From positions 1-52,807 of the forward strand of contig NZ_PXYH01000026.1 of the NCBI RefSeq assembly GCF_003012795.1: DNA of 52,807 bases, given 5' to 3'. A model generated the notes under the pieces. It had not been told where the DNA came from. It ran no database searches and saw only the letters and a program-made list of their open reading frames with translations. This document shows positions 35,068 through 43,504 of this stretch, piece by piece. Position 1 is the first letter of the stretch. Every line of letters begins with the position of its first letter. The DNA is from Zobellella taiwanensis (GTDB lineage: Bacteria > Pseudomonadota > Gammaproteobacteria > Enterobacterales > Aeromonadaceae). The translations under genes were made by a program, and so were the position numbers.

Positions 35068-35304
35068 ATGATCAGAGTGCTGTTGGTCCAACGCCTGGAT
35101 GAAAAATCGTTCCGAGAAAAGAGGCGGATCACCCTGTCGGAAGTCAGTGAAAAAACCGGTATCAGCCGCGCCACACTGACCCGGATCGCCAACGTACCGG
35201 GCAACGTCACCAACACCGACACCCTCAATGCGCTGTGCAAGTACTTTGAGTGCCAGCCCGGGGAGCTGTTGGCCTATATTGAGGATGAAGAAGCATCTTC
35301 TTAA
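35068..35304 (+). CDS. XRE-type repressor
   Basis: A protein of 78 residues with a Cro/C1 helix-turn-helix (LSEVSEKTGISRATLTRIANVPG, near 22-44). The start MIRVLLVQ is preferred because related regulators begin MIR; upstream in-frame GTG (35041) and ATG (35050) codons exist. It is divergent from the excisionase-integrase operon and probably represses it through the palindrome at 35011-35028. Confidence 0.87.
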   Translation: MIRVLLVQRLDEKSFREKRRITLSEVSEKTGISRATLTRIANVPGNVTNTDTLNALCKYFECQPGELLAYIEDEEASS

Positions 35305-35370
35305 GGGTGCGCCAATAAAAATTTCAGCCCGGAATACCACCTGCTAGGTAGGGCTACCAGGAGACCTTCA

Positions 35371-35670
35371 ATGAACGTTACGAGCAAGCAGCTGGTTGAT
35401 GTGGTTACCGATGTTCTCTGCGATGTTTGTGGAGAAAGTACCTCGTTGAATGGCCAACACAGCGCTCAGTTCGGCATGCTGCAGGCTGACTGGGGGTTCG
35501 GCTCCCCCCATGATGGCGAGTCCTATCAAGTCCACCTATGCGAAGGCTGCTTTTTTGCAACCTTGGCTTATCTGAAGGAGCAGAGGCGAGGAAACAAAAT
35601 GTTCTCGGAAAAATGCGTTGAACAGGAACGAAAATTTGGCCTGATTGAAAGAAGTCAAGAAATCTTATAG
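35371..35670 (+). CDS. Small zinc-ribbon-like protein of unknown function
   Basis: A protein of 99 residues with an AGGAGACC ribosome site. Two cysteine pairs (CDVCG near 17-21 and CEGC near 58-61) could bind one zinc. Between them lies the block LQADWGFGSPHDGESYQVHLCEGC (shown in parts: ADWGFGSPHDGE, YQVHLCEGC). Similar small proteins are common in bacteria but have no known role. It stands alone between the XRE gene and a decayed hsdR end. Confidence 0.75.
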   Translation: MNVTSKQLVDVVTDVLCDVCGESTSLNGQHSAQFGMLQADWGFGSPHDGESYQVHLCEGCFFATLAYLKEQRRGNKMFSEKCVEQERKFGLIERSQEIL

Positions 35671-36207
35671 CCAAGCCATAACGAGATGAAACGCCGACTG
35701 CTGTAGAAAGGATTGTTACTGATATTGGTGCAATTGTAATGTGCTTCCCTAGCTGGCAGGATACAGTTGGATGAGAGCGTGAGATTCAGAAATCGCTGCG
35801 AAAAGTGTTTCTGAAGTATAAATTGCACAAAGACAAGGCTCTGTTTGATGGGGCATATAGACTTAACTTAACTGACCGACACGCTAGAGAATGGGCATAC
35901 CTAGCTCTATGACTTTTTTCACATTATGTGTATGGCCATAGAGTCATGGCCATTCTACTGTGTTATGAAAGGATGCACGCTCAAGAAAATTCACACAAGC
36001 TGACCCGGCGCCCCCGCCTGGGACGCTGTCCGCAGGAATGGTTACGTTCCGTCATCCGGGCCTGCATCGAAAAAACGGATTACCTCATTCCTGAGGAGCT
36101 GTGTGCATCAAGCCACTAGCCACTCCCGGTGAGCACTTACGTTGCTGCCAGTACAGCTGGTGTTGCTGTGTGGCCATGACGGGTCCCTCGTTGCTGTTGC
36201 GATGGGA
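35671..36207. other. Remnant-rich gap
   Basis: No intact gene. It holds a decayed hsdR end (35709-35868), then about 340 bp with no recognisable coding sequence. A 63-codon plus-strand frame at 35928-36119 has no ribosome site or family match. A minus-strand stretch near 36090-36178 starting MATQQHQLYWQQRK faintly resembles the start of IS66-type TnpA. Confidence 0.5.
35709..35868 (+). pseudogene. C-terminal remnant of type I restriction subunit HsdR
   Basis: In one frame the sequence reads RIVTDIGAIVMCFPSWQDTV, an in-frame TGA (35772-35774), then EREIQKSLRKVFLKYKLHKD and KALFDGAYR. The combination WQDT..., EREIQKSLRKV and KYKLHKDxxLFDxAY is the conserved end of EcoR124-type HsdR proteins. 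The rest of the gene and hsdM/hsdS are absent. It shows that the region once held a type I restriction system. Confidence 0.75.
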
Positions 36208-36435
36208 TCAGTGTGGCGCGGTCAGGATGCGGAAAACAGGTGCTGATTCTTTGGCGCTTACAGTTACTCGACAAGGCACGCCACTGACAGCCGTCCGTAA
36301 CAAGTACAGCACGGCGCAGAATATGTCATACGGGCCAACTTTCCGCGGGGCGGTCTTTTTCCACGCACTCTCCAGCAGGGGGTGGTTCTGCTCAAACTGG
36401 TCACGACTGATGTTGCTGGGGTAACAATGTCTCAT
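36208..36435 (-). pseudogene. IS5-type transposase N-terminal remnant
   Basis: The first 50 residues (MRHCYPSNISRDQFEQ..., PLLESAWKKTAPRKVGPYDI, FCAVLYLLRT) match the start of IS5-like (DUF4096) transposases. A frameshift follows: the expected GCQWRAL motif continues in the next frame near 36280-36300, then the similarity fades. No catalytic residues remain. Confidence 0.75.
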
Positions 36436-36507
36436 GTCCGTATTATCGGCTACCCCACAGAGACTTTGAACAGGCTATTAAACGCCGTTATATATTCTAC
36501 TCAATAA

Positions 36508-36537
36508 AAAAGCCCGACGGAAATCACCGGCGGGCAA
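36508..36537 (-). terminator. Terminator of the porin gene
   Basis: On the minus strand GCCCGCCGGT and CCGTCGGGC pair around gattt and are followed by TTTTTTA, 32 bp past the porin stop codon. Confidence 0.88.
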
Positions 36538-36568
36538 TATCACAAATGTCAGTAGGCGTTGACGTGAT

Positions 36569-37774
36569 TTAGAACTGATACTGAGCGCTCAATTGCAGAC
36601 GACTGGCGTCTCGTTTGTCACCACCTATGGTATCCAAATCGGCATACTGATACTCGGCGCCGACCATCAGCCGCTCGGTCACATCCCAGATGACATTGGC
36701 GAAGGCATAGTCCACTTTATCGAAGTGGGTATCATACCCTTGGTTTTTTGGCAGATCCTGCTCCAGCCTTGAATAGCCGATGGAGCTGAACCACTGCGGA
36801 TTCCAGTTGTGGTTAAGGGATACTCCGCCGCCATGAATATCTACCGTTTCCAGGCTGCCATTCTTCACATAAACATCGGGTGCGTATTTATGGTTGATAT
36901 TGCCCGGATTGCCCATGTAGTTGCCGATACCCGAACCGATGGCGTAGCTGCCGTTCAGCCTGGTGCTGGCAAGTAGCGGCAGACTGAACTGCACTTGTGC
37001 ACCATAACCCGTAGCTTTATCGTCCACGGAACCAATATTGTCGTTGGTCGACAATTCACGTACCACACCGGACAGCGCCAGCATGCGCTGGTATTCGTAA
37101 CGCAGGGTCAGGTCCGGCAGGCGGCTTTCTTCGCTGGCGATGCTGACGTCAGGCCGGGCAATCACGGTATCGGGATCTTCCAAAGCGACCGACAGGGCAC
37201 CATCACCCAGCCGATGGGTATAGCGGATCTGGCCCTGCCGTTCGTTGGCATAGCCAATAGGATCACCCAACGCCAGGGTTCGGGTGGTCCCCACAAAGCT
37301 CATAAAGTTGGTCCAAGTATGGCCAGCCAGGAAACCCGCGTACTCACCATAAGCATGGCGCAGATTGAGCTTACCGTCGGGCAGGAAATGCACTTCAAAG
37401 AAGGTATTCAGGTTACCGTAGTCGGTCTGGGTATGGCTGCGGAAATTGAGCCTGCTTTCATAGGCGGTAAAATCGGTACGGCCATCAGTGGCATTGGCCG
37501 CCGGATTCAGCAGGTTGAAGGGACTGGTGGCATCGCCCAAATCGTAATCGGCATCGTACAGCATATCCAACTTGATGTAGCCACCGAAGGCGATATCGGT
37601 CTTGGTACCGGGAATATTGATGGTGGAGCGGTGATTCCAGGGGGGGCCTACCCGGCTCGGCTCGCCGGTCACAATGGGTTGACCTGCTTCCACCACCGGC
37701 ATGGCGGCTACCACACCTGCATTCAGCATTCCTGTTGCCAATATCACGGACAGCGCCACTTTGCTTTTTTTCAT
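36569..37774 (-). CDS. DcaP-like outer-membrane porin
   Basis: A protein of about 401 residues, start MKKSKVALS behind GGAGTGAG, with a signal peptide ending near VVAA. A glycine/aromatic strand pattern (FGGYIKLDMLYDADYDLGD) and a terminal phenylalanine (LSAQYQF) indicate a beta-barrel of the DcaP type. Such trimeric porins admit dicarboxylic and aromatic acids. It lies downstream of the NahR-type regulator and near the salicylate genes, so it may bring salicylate or a related acid through the outer membrane (inference). A sequence motif 180 bp upstream is shared with the LysR gene at 50890. Confidence 0.82.
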   Translation of the reverse strand: MKKSKVALSVILATGMLNAGVVAAMPVVEAGQPIVTGEPSRVGPPWNHRSTINIPGTKTDIAFGGYIKLDMLYDADYDLGDATSPFNLLNPAANATDGRTDFTAYESRLNFRSHTQTDYGNLNTFFEVHFLPDGKLNLRHAYGEYAGFLAGHTWTNFMSFVGTTRTLALGDPIGYANERQGQIRYTHRLGDGALSVALEDPDTVIARPDVSIASEESRLPDLTLRYEYQRMLALSGVVRELSTNDNIGSVDDKATGYGAQVQFSLPLLASTRLNGSYAIGSGIGNYMGNPGNINHKYAPDVYVKNGSLETVDIHGGGVSLNHNWNPQWFSSIGYSRLEQDLPKNQGYDTHFDKVDYAFANVIWDVTERLMVGAEYQYADLDTIGGDKRDASRLQLSAQYQF

Positions 37775-37954
37775 GTTCAACTCACTCCATGGTTGTTATT
37801 GATGAAATCAAGTTCCCTTGCTTTCTGAACACAGTGTCGATATCAGGCATTCCCATGCCCTGGGCCGTCGCAGCGATTCGCTGCCGGCCCACCAACCCAA
37901 CACAATTCATTCACTTTTCAGAAACATTCTTCCTCAAGCCGATACATGCAGAAC

Positions 37955-37986
37955 AATGATATTTTGAGATACCGCCATATCATTTT
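37955..37986. promoter_or_regulatory. Shared regulator-type motif upstream of porin
   Basis: AATGATATTTTGAGATACC (37955-37973) is repeated exactly at 50846-50864 before the LysR gene at 50890. The ATGATA...TATCAT arms (37956-37982) make it an interrupted palindrome, as in LysR sites. Confidence 0.6.
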
Positions 37987-38040
37987 TAATATACCGACGA
38001 TGGGACGGATCAGGGAGGAGTCGAAGCAGAGGCTCTTCGC

Positions 38041-38946
38041 CTACTCGGCAAAGAGGTTGAAAATCTGGCTTCGCAGCCAAATACTGCCGGTATCCTGATG
38101 ATATCGGCGGTGCCAAAACAGGTTGATTTGCACCGAGGGCAATGCTACCGGATGGCGGTGCACCACCAGGCCCAAGGTATCCATGGTCTGCAGCGCCAGC
38201 TTTTCGGTAACGGTGGCGATGAGATCCGTCTCCCGTACTATGTAAGGTGCCGACATAAAGTGGGGCAGTCGAAGCTTGACGATACGGCGGACCCCGCTTT
38301 GCGCCAGCAGCTTTTCCACCCGGCCATGGCCAGTGCCCTGGGCTTCGATGACGATATGACGGGCTTGGGAAAAAGCTTCCAGATCCAAAGGGCCGCCAGC
38401 CAAGGGATGATCCTTGCGCATCAGGCACACGTACTGCTGTTCGAACAGCCGTCGCTGGTAAAAACCCGCCTCAAGCTGGGGCAGCAACCCAATGGCCAGA
38501 TCCACGCTCCCGGCCTCCATCTCCTCTTTCAACGAATCGTCACTATTGCGCACAGTAGTGATACTGATCCCCGGTGACACCCTGGCCAGATGCGCCATCA
38601 ATCTGGGCAGCAGATACATTTCCCCCAGATCGGTCATGGCGATACGAAAAGCGCGCTCACTGCTGAGCGGCTCGAAACGCTCGTGGTAGTTGATGGTGTC
38701 CTGCAAGGTCGCCAAGGCATAGGCAATAGGTTCGGCAATCAGGTCTGCATAGGGGGTGGGCTTCATACCCCTGGAGGTGCGCTCGAACAGTTCGTCGTTC
38801 AGCGCCTTGCGCAACCGGGCCAATGCATTGCTCACCGCCGGCTGGGACAAGCCAAGTTGCTCGGCGACGACTCCTGTCTTGCGCTCCCGGTACATTAGCT
38901 GGAACACCAGCAGCAAATTCAGATCGATATCCTGTAACTGTGTCAT
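38041..38946 (-). CDS. nagR: NahR/NagR-type LysR regulator (salicylate-responsive family)
   Basis: A protein of 301 residues. The N-terminus DIDLNLLLVFQLMYRERKTG and helix-turn-helix LGLSQPAVSNALARLRKAL match NahR, DntR and NagR closely. Further shared blocks are SRGMKPTPYA, RIAMTDLGEMYLLPRLM, DLAIGLLPQLEAGFYQRRLF, CLMRKDHP and LFWHRRYHQD. Family members bind salicylate and activate naphthalene/salicylate operons. The ATG at 38946 is chosen behind AAGGAGGTGTG; a GTG lies one codon before. It lies 1.8 kb from the hydroxylase operon, with two IS remnants inserted between them. Originally it was probably divergent from it. Confidence 0.9.
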   Translation of the reverse strand: MTQLQDIDLNLLLVFQLMYRERKTGVVAEQLGLSQPAVSNALARLRKALNDELFERTSRGMKPTPYADLIAEPIAYALATLQDTINYHERFEPLSSERAFRIAMTDLGEMYLLPRLMAHLARVSPGISITTVRNSDDSLKEEMEAGSVDLAIGLLPQLEAGFYQRRLFEQQYVCLMRKDHPLAGGPLDLEAFSQARHIVIEAQGTGHGRVEKLLAQSGVRRIVKLRLPHFMSAPYIVRETDLIATVTEKLALQTMDTLGLVVHRHPVALPSVQINLFWHRRYHQDTGSIWLRSQIFNLFAE

Positions 38947-38966
38947 CACACCTCCTTATAAATATT

Positions 38967-38985
38967 ATGAATAAACTATATTCAT
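38967..38985. promoter_or_regulatory. Palindrome upstream of the NahR-type gene
   Basis: ATGAATA-aacta-TATTCAT is a perfect 7-bp inverted repeat, 21 bp upstream of the regulator start. It fits LysR autoregulatory sites. A related TTCATGAAT occurs at 40632-40640 before the hydroxylase operon. Confidence 0.65.
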
Positions 38986-39022
38986 GAGATTGACTGGATC
39001 AATACCTCCAACACCTTTAGGG

Positions 39023-39851
39023 GGCGTTCTCAATCATGCCAACCATATCACTGTTGATACGAGGTGGAGCATGGCAGTGTAGTGTTTCGCGACACGTTCA
39101 TATCGTGTCGCGATACGACGGTAATGCTTGAACTTCTGGAAAGCGCGTTCAACCAAATTACGCTCTTTATACAGTGCCTTATCGTAATCCCGAGGGCTGA
39201 TCCGGTTCTTCCTTGGTGGGATCACCGGATTGGCTCCACTGGCACTGATTGCGGCCACGAAGTTATCCGAGTCATACCCTTTGTCGGCTATCACAACGTC
39301 CGCTTCCAAGCCTTCAATCAACTGATTGGCCTGGCCATATTCCGACGCTTGTCCGGGCGTTAATAGCACGCGAACCGGGTTACCCAACGCGTCGACAGCG
39401 AGGTGAATTTTGGTGCTCAGTCCTCCTCGCGACTTACCTTGTGCTTGTTCGTCGCGTTCTGTTTTTTTGAAGCCCCATGCTGATGGACCCGGACGATACT
39501 GCCATCGACCATCAGGTGTTCAAGGTCGGGATCGTCCGAGACGGCTTCCCAAATACGTGCCCATACGCCTTTGTGTGACCAGCGGTTATAGCGAACATAG
39601 ACCCGGTGCCAATGGCCAAAGGAGGCCGGCAGGTCCCGCCAGGGCGCTCCTGTTCGAGCAATCCACAACACGGCTTCAACAAAAAGACGGTTATCCTTTG
39701 CGGTGACCCCACAGTCACTGGCCTTACCCGGAAGCAAGTCCTTGATCCGTTCCCACTGGTCATCTCTCAGTACTGTACGCTCACTCATTTACACTCCGAA
39801 GGCCCTGATGCAAGTGGCTATCGGTAGGAGTTTACACTAATTGAGAACGCC
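39023..39851 (-). mobile_element. IS5-family (IS427 group) insertion sequence
   Basis: The ends are inverted repeats GGCGTTCTCAAT (39023-39034) and ATTGAGAACGCC (39840-39851). About 829 bp long. One two-frame transposase gene fills it. It interrupts an IS4-type transposase gene on its right side. The missing half of that gene is not found on the left, so a deletion accompanied or followed the insertion. Confidence 0.88.
39034..39788 (-). CDS. IS5-family transposase made by -1 frameshift
   Basis: Two overlapping frames. The first (39788-39417) gives the N-terminal DUF4096 part MSERTVLRDDQWERIKDLLP and the first aspartate in MVDGSIVRVHQHGA. The second continues as KSRGGLSTKIHLAVDALGNPVRV, with the second aspartate in IADKGYDSD and the glutamate in RNLVERAFQKFKHYRRIATRYE. 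A run of seven A residues on the coding strand (39462-39468, reading TCA AAA AAA C) is a classic slippery site; a -1 shift there joins the two frames. All catalytic residues are present. Confidence 0.88.
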
Positions 39852-40505
39852 ACCTAGGTAGTATCCGCCGTGTTGGGCAATCTGATGGTAATAATCCTGA
39901 TCCAAATACCCCGCGTCAGCGAGCAGCAGCTGCCTCCGCAGTGTGTTGGCTGCTGGCCGGAAGCCATGCTCCGACAGGGTGTCAGCGGCAATCGTCATGT
40001 TCACCGGTGTCTGCTCAAGCAATGACATGGTGACATGACACTCCACGGCGGCGGGCGATACCGTAATGAAACGGCCTGGAAACTCGTCTTTCAGGTTGTT
40101 ATGAATGGCGAATGATGAGCCATCATGCAGCAAAATGCGATCAAACTGTCGAAACTTGCTGGGTATCTTGCCTTGTTGTTGTTTCATCAACTGCGTGATG
40201 AGCATCCGCGTTAACCGCTCCATAAAGATCGGAAATGCGCTTTTCCTCAACTGGTTGTGAAACGGCTTGTAAGCGACGAAGTCAGCCTCGCTGAGCTGCA
40301 TCCCATTGAACTGGCGCTGTAACTCAGCGATAGAGGTTGTGTTGCCCTGACTGAAGGCCGCAATCAGGCTGGTAACCAATTGGAGTGGTTGGATATCACG
40401 GATGCGTTGCATGAATTTACAGCGCTTGGCCTGCTGGTTCAGGGTAACGGGATCCAGGAATTGCGTTAGTCGCTGATTTAGATGGATAATAGTCATCGGC
40501 TTCAT
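39852..40505 (-). pseudogene. IS4-type transposase, N-terminal part
   Basis: About 218 residues (MKPMTIIHLNQRLTQFLDPV... to HGGYYLGG) of a DDE transposase with the first catalytic region ILLHDGSSFAIHNN and the second LLLADAGYLDQDYY. The frame is cut by the right end of the IS5 element, and the C-terminal catalytic glutamate region is absent. It separates the NahR-type regulator from the hydroxylase operon. Confidence 0.85.
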
Positions 40506-40735
40506 TGTGGTTTCTTGTTTTGTTTGGCGACTAACATCAGATCACAATTGAAGCCTTTTTTCTATCTAATTCATGCTCTTACCGCTTAAGATCCTGTCTA
40601 TGAGGCGGCCTTTCATCAGAAAGATATAATTTTCATGAATACACAAAATTCACACCATCATCTTTATAAATATCTCCATTAAAGTTACCTTCCCATCAAC
40701 AACGAATTAACAAGTTGGCATCACGAGGAGCGATG
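40506..40735 (+). promoter_or_regulatory. Promoter region of the salicylate hydroxylase operon
   Basis: A 230-bp AT-rich region between the IS4 remnant and nagAa. TTCATGAAT (40632-40640) repeats the half-site found before the NahR-type gene and is the best candidate activator site. TATAAATA (40665-40672) lies a suitable distance downstream as a possible -10 region. Confidence 0.5.
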
Positions 40736-41719
40736 ATGGAAATCCTGGTCAACCCCCTTAACAAAATCATTACCGCACCGGCCGGCAGCAACCTGCTCGA
40801 TGTGCTGCGCGAGCATCAGATCCCGGTGTCTTACAGCTGCCTGTCGGGCCGCTGCGGTACCTGCCGCTGCAAGGTCATCGATGGCAAGGTACCAGGTCCG
40901 GTAGCAGCGGAAGGGCGATTAGCACAAAACGATACCTATGTGCTGGCTTGCCAGAGTACGGTCGAGAGCGACTGCGTGATAGAGGTGCCGGAACCGGACG
41001 AAGTCGTCACTCACCCGGCCAAGACCCTCAAAGGCACTATCACTGCCTTCGACATCCTGTGTCACGACGTCCGTCGGCTGCGGATCAAGACCAACAAGCC
41101 GCTGGAGTTCTCGCCCGGGCAATACGTCCAGCTACAGCTGTGGCCAGAGGCGGTACGCTCCTACTCCATGGCCGGAGTACCGGTGGACGACGAGCTGGAA
41201 TTCCACATCCGTATCGTGCCCGACGGTCGAGTCACTCCGCTGCTGGACGAAAAACTGCAGGTGGGCAGCAGCGTCAAGCTCAACGGCCCCCTGGGCGCCT
41301 CCTATCTGCGCCGCAAGCATGAAGGTCCCATGCTGTGCATCGCCGGCGGTACCGGCCTGGCCCCAATGCTGTCGGTGGTGCGCGGTGCCCTGGAAGGTGG
41401 CATGGCCAACGATATCCACCTGTTTTTCGGTGCCCGGGCCGAGCGGGATGTGTATGGCCTGCACTACCTGGAAGCCCTGGCCAAGGATTTCCCCCAGTTT
41501 CATTACCACATTGTGCTGAGCAGTGCGGAAGAAAACAGCCCTTATCAACGAGGTTTGGTCACCGATGCGGTGTTTGAGCGCTTCGAGCGGCTGGAGGGAT
41601 GGCGGGTGTACCTGGCTGGTCCGCCTCCCATGGTCGAGGCCGCCACCCTGATGGCAACCCGGCGCGGCGTGCCCTTCGAGCATGTCTATGCGGACGCCTT
41701 TTACCCGAGCGGGGTCTGA
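40736..41719 (+). CDS. nagAa: Salicylate 5-hydroxylase ferredoxin reductase component
   Basis: A protein of 327 residues (NagAa of Ralstonia U2 about 328). The N-terminal plant-type [2Fe-2S] domain has CLSGRCGTCRC (near 34-44) and a distal cysteine (LACQST). FAD- and NAD-binding domains follow (SPGQYVQL, RSYSMAGVP, IAGGTGLAPMLSVV). It passes electrons from NADH to the Rieske ferredoxin. The second of two ATG codons is chosen, giving 5 nt between GAGGAG and the start. It is the first gene of the operon nagAa-G-H-Ab, the same order as in Ralstonia U2. Confidence 0.93.
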   Translation: MEILVNPLNKIITAPAGSNLLDVLREHQIPVSYSCLSGRCGTCRCKVIDGKVPGPVAAEGRLAQNDTYVLACQSTVESDCVIEVPEPDEVVTHPAKTLKGTITAFDILCHDVRRLRIKTNKPLEFSPGQYVQLQLWPEAVRSYSMAGVPVDDELEFHIRIVPDGRVTPLLDEKLQVGSSVKLNGPLGASYLRRKHEGPMLCIAGGTGLAPMLSVVRGALEGGMANDIHLFFGARAERDVYGLHYLEALAKDFPQFHYHIVLSSAEENSPYQRGLVTDAVFERFERLEGWRVYLAGPPPMVEAATLMATRRGVPFEHVYADAFYPSGV

Positions 41720-41762
41720 GTCGCCCCTCATCATGAACATTCATTCAATCCGGAGTCACAAC

Positions 41763-43019
41763 ATGAGCAAGGAAGAAACCAATCTGTTGAAGCACGTCTG
41801 GCAGGAAGACGGCACTCATCGCATCCCCTTCTGGGCCTATACCAGCGACGAGGTGCACCAGAGGGAACTGGAACGGCTGTTCTACCGCAACCACTGGTGC
41901 TATGTGGGGCTGGAAGCAGAAATTCCCGAGCCGGGCGATTTCAAACGCACCGTGATCGGCGAACGTTCGGTGATCATGGTGCGGGATCAGGAGGGCGGCA
42001 TCAACGTGGTGGAAAACGTCTGTGCCCACCGGGGCATGAAGTTCTGCCGCGAGAAGCACGGCAACCGCAAGGATTTTGTCTGTCCCTACCACCAATGGAG
42101 CTATGACCTCAAGGGCAACCTGCAGGGCGTCCCCTTCCGCCGCGGCGTCAAGCAGGACGGCCAGGTCAAGGGCGGCATGCCCAAGGACTTCAAGCCCGCC
42201 GACCACGGCCTGACCCAGCTTAAGGTGGCCCGGCGCGGCGGCGTGGTGTTCGCCAGCTTCGACCACGACATCGAGCCGTTCGAAGATTATGTCGGGCCGG
42301 AGATGCTGCACTACTTCGATCGTCTGTTTAACGGCCGCAAGCTGAAGGTGCTGGGCTACAACAAGCAGCGCATTCCCGGCAACTGGAAGCTGATGATGGA
42401 AAACATCAAGGACCCCTACCACCCGGGACTGCTGCATACCTGGTTCGTCACCTTCGGCCTGTGGCGTGCCGACAACCGCTCCGAGCTGAAAATGGACAAG
42501 CATTACCGTCACGCGGCAATGATCTCCACCCGCGGCCAGGGCGGCAAGAACGAAGAAACCACCAGTGTGTCCAGCTTCAAGGAATCGATGCAGCTCAACG
42601 ATGCCCGCTTCCTCGATGTGGAGGTGGAGCCCTGGTGGCAGGGACCGACCGCGGTGATGATGACCCTGTTCCCCAGCGTCATTATCCAGCAGCAGGTCAA
42701 CAGCGTCTCCACCCGCCATATCCAGCCCAACGGCCATGGCTCCTTTGACTTCGTCTGGACCCATTTCGGCTTCGAGGACGACAGCGCGGAGATGACCCAG
42801 CGCCGGCTGCGCCAGGCCAACCTGTTCGGGCCGGCCGGCTTTGTGTCGGCGGACGACGGCGAGGTGATTGAATTCTCCCAGGAAGGCTTCGAGCAAAAGC
42901 CCTTCCACCGCACCCTGGCCGAACTGGGCGGGCACGAGATCGGCGACACCGATCACATGGTCTCGGAAACCCTGATCCGGGGCATGTACGACTACTGGCG
43001 CAAAGTGATGGAGGTGTAA
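41763..43019 (+). CDS. nagG: Salicylate 5-hydroxylase large oxygenase subunit
   Basis: A protein of 418 residues that hydroxylates salicylate to gentisate (2,5-dihydroxybenzoate). The Rieske site is CAHRG (near 87-91) with CPYHQWSYD (near 107-115). The mononuclear iron ligands lie in ENIKDPYHPGLLHT (D-x2-H-x4-H, near 213-226). The start MSKEETNLL follows GGAG. A longer frame beginning inside nagAa is not needed. The gene order and the gentisate genes in the same island support the salicylate rather than the benzoate or anthranilate assignment. Confidence 0.93.
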   Translation: MSKEETNLLKHVWQEDGTHRIPFWAYTSDEVHQRELERLFYRNHWCYVGLEAEIPEPGDFKRTVIGERSVIMVRDQEGGINVVENVCAHRGMKFCREKHGNRKDFVCPYHQWSYDLKGNLQGVPFRRGVKQDGQVKGGMPKDFKPADHGLTQLKVARRGGVVFASFDHDIEPFEDYVGPEMLHYFDRLFNGRKLKVLGYNKQRIPGNWKLMMENIKDPYHPGLLHTWFVTFGLWRADNRSELKMDKHYRHAAMISTRGQGGKNEETTSVSSFKESMQLNDARFLDVEVEPWWQGPTAVMMTLFPSVIIQQQVNSVSTRHIQPNGHGSFDFVWTHFGFEDDSAEMTQRRLRQANLFGPAGFVSADDGEVIEFSQEGFEQKPFHRTLAELGGHEIGDTDHMVSETLIRGMYDYWRKVMEV

Positions 43020-43024
43020 GCGAG

Positions 43025-43495
43025 ATGGACATGCAACTTTACCTGCAAGTGAATCAGTTCTACCAGGACTATGCGGCCGTGGTGGATGCCGAGCAATGGG
43101 ATGCCTGGTGTGAGATGTTTACCGACGACTGCCTATATCGGGTGCAGTCGCGCGAAAACTACGATCAGGGCCTGCCGCTGGCGGCGCTGTCCCTCGACAG
43201 CAAGGGCATGCTCAAGGATCGCATCTACGGCATTACCGAAACCATCTTCCACGACCCCTACTACCAGCGCCATCTGGTCTCGGCGCCACGCATTCTGACC
43301 GTGGACAACGACCTTATCCAATCCGAAGCCAGTTATGCGGTATTCCGCACCAAGAGCGACGGCGTGTCCCAGGTGTTCAACGTGGGCCGCTATATCGACC
43401 GGCTGCGCCAAACCCGGGACGGATTGAAGCTGGAGTCACGCATCTGCGTGTTCGACAGCGAAATGATCCTGAACTCCCTGATTTATCCGATTTGA
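43025..43495 (+). CDS. nagH: Salicylate 5-hydroxylase small oxygenase subunit
   Basis: The beta subunit of the Rieske oxygenase, 156 residues of the NTF2-like fold. It contains YAAVVDAEQWDAWCEMFTDD and GRYIDRLRQTRDGLKL, typical of ring-hydroxylating beta chains. It lies 5 bp after nagG. The subunit is structural and influences substrate fit. Confidence 0.93.
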   Translation: MDMQLYLQVNQFYQDYAAVVDAEQWDAWCEMFTDDCLYRVQSRENYDQGLPLAALSLDSKGMLKDRIYGITETIFHDPYYQRHLVSAPRILTVDNDLIQSEASYAVFRTKSDGVSQVFNVGRYIDRLRQTRDGLKLESRICVFDSEMILNSLIYPI

Positions 43496-43504
43496 GGTGA
43501 TGCC

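Noticed and set aside
35928-36119. A 63-codon open frame
   Set aside because: No ribosome site, no recognisable family, and it lies in a remnant-rich gap.
41745-42956. A 403-codon minus-strand frame
   Set aside because: Antisense to nagG, whose motifs are unambiguous.
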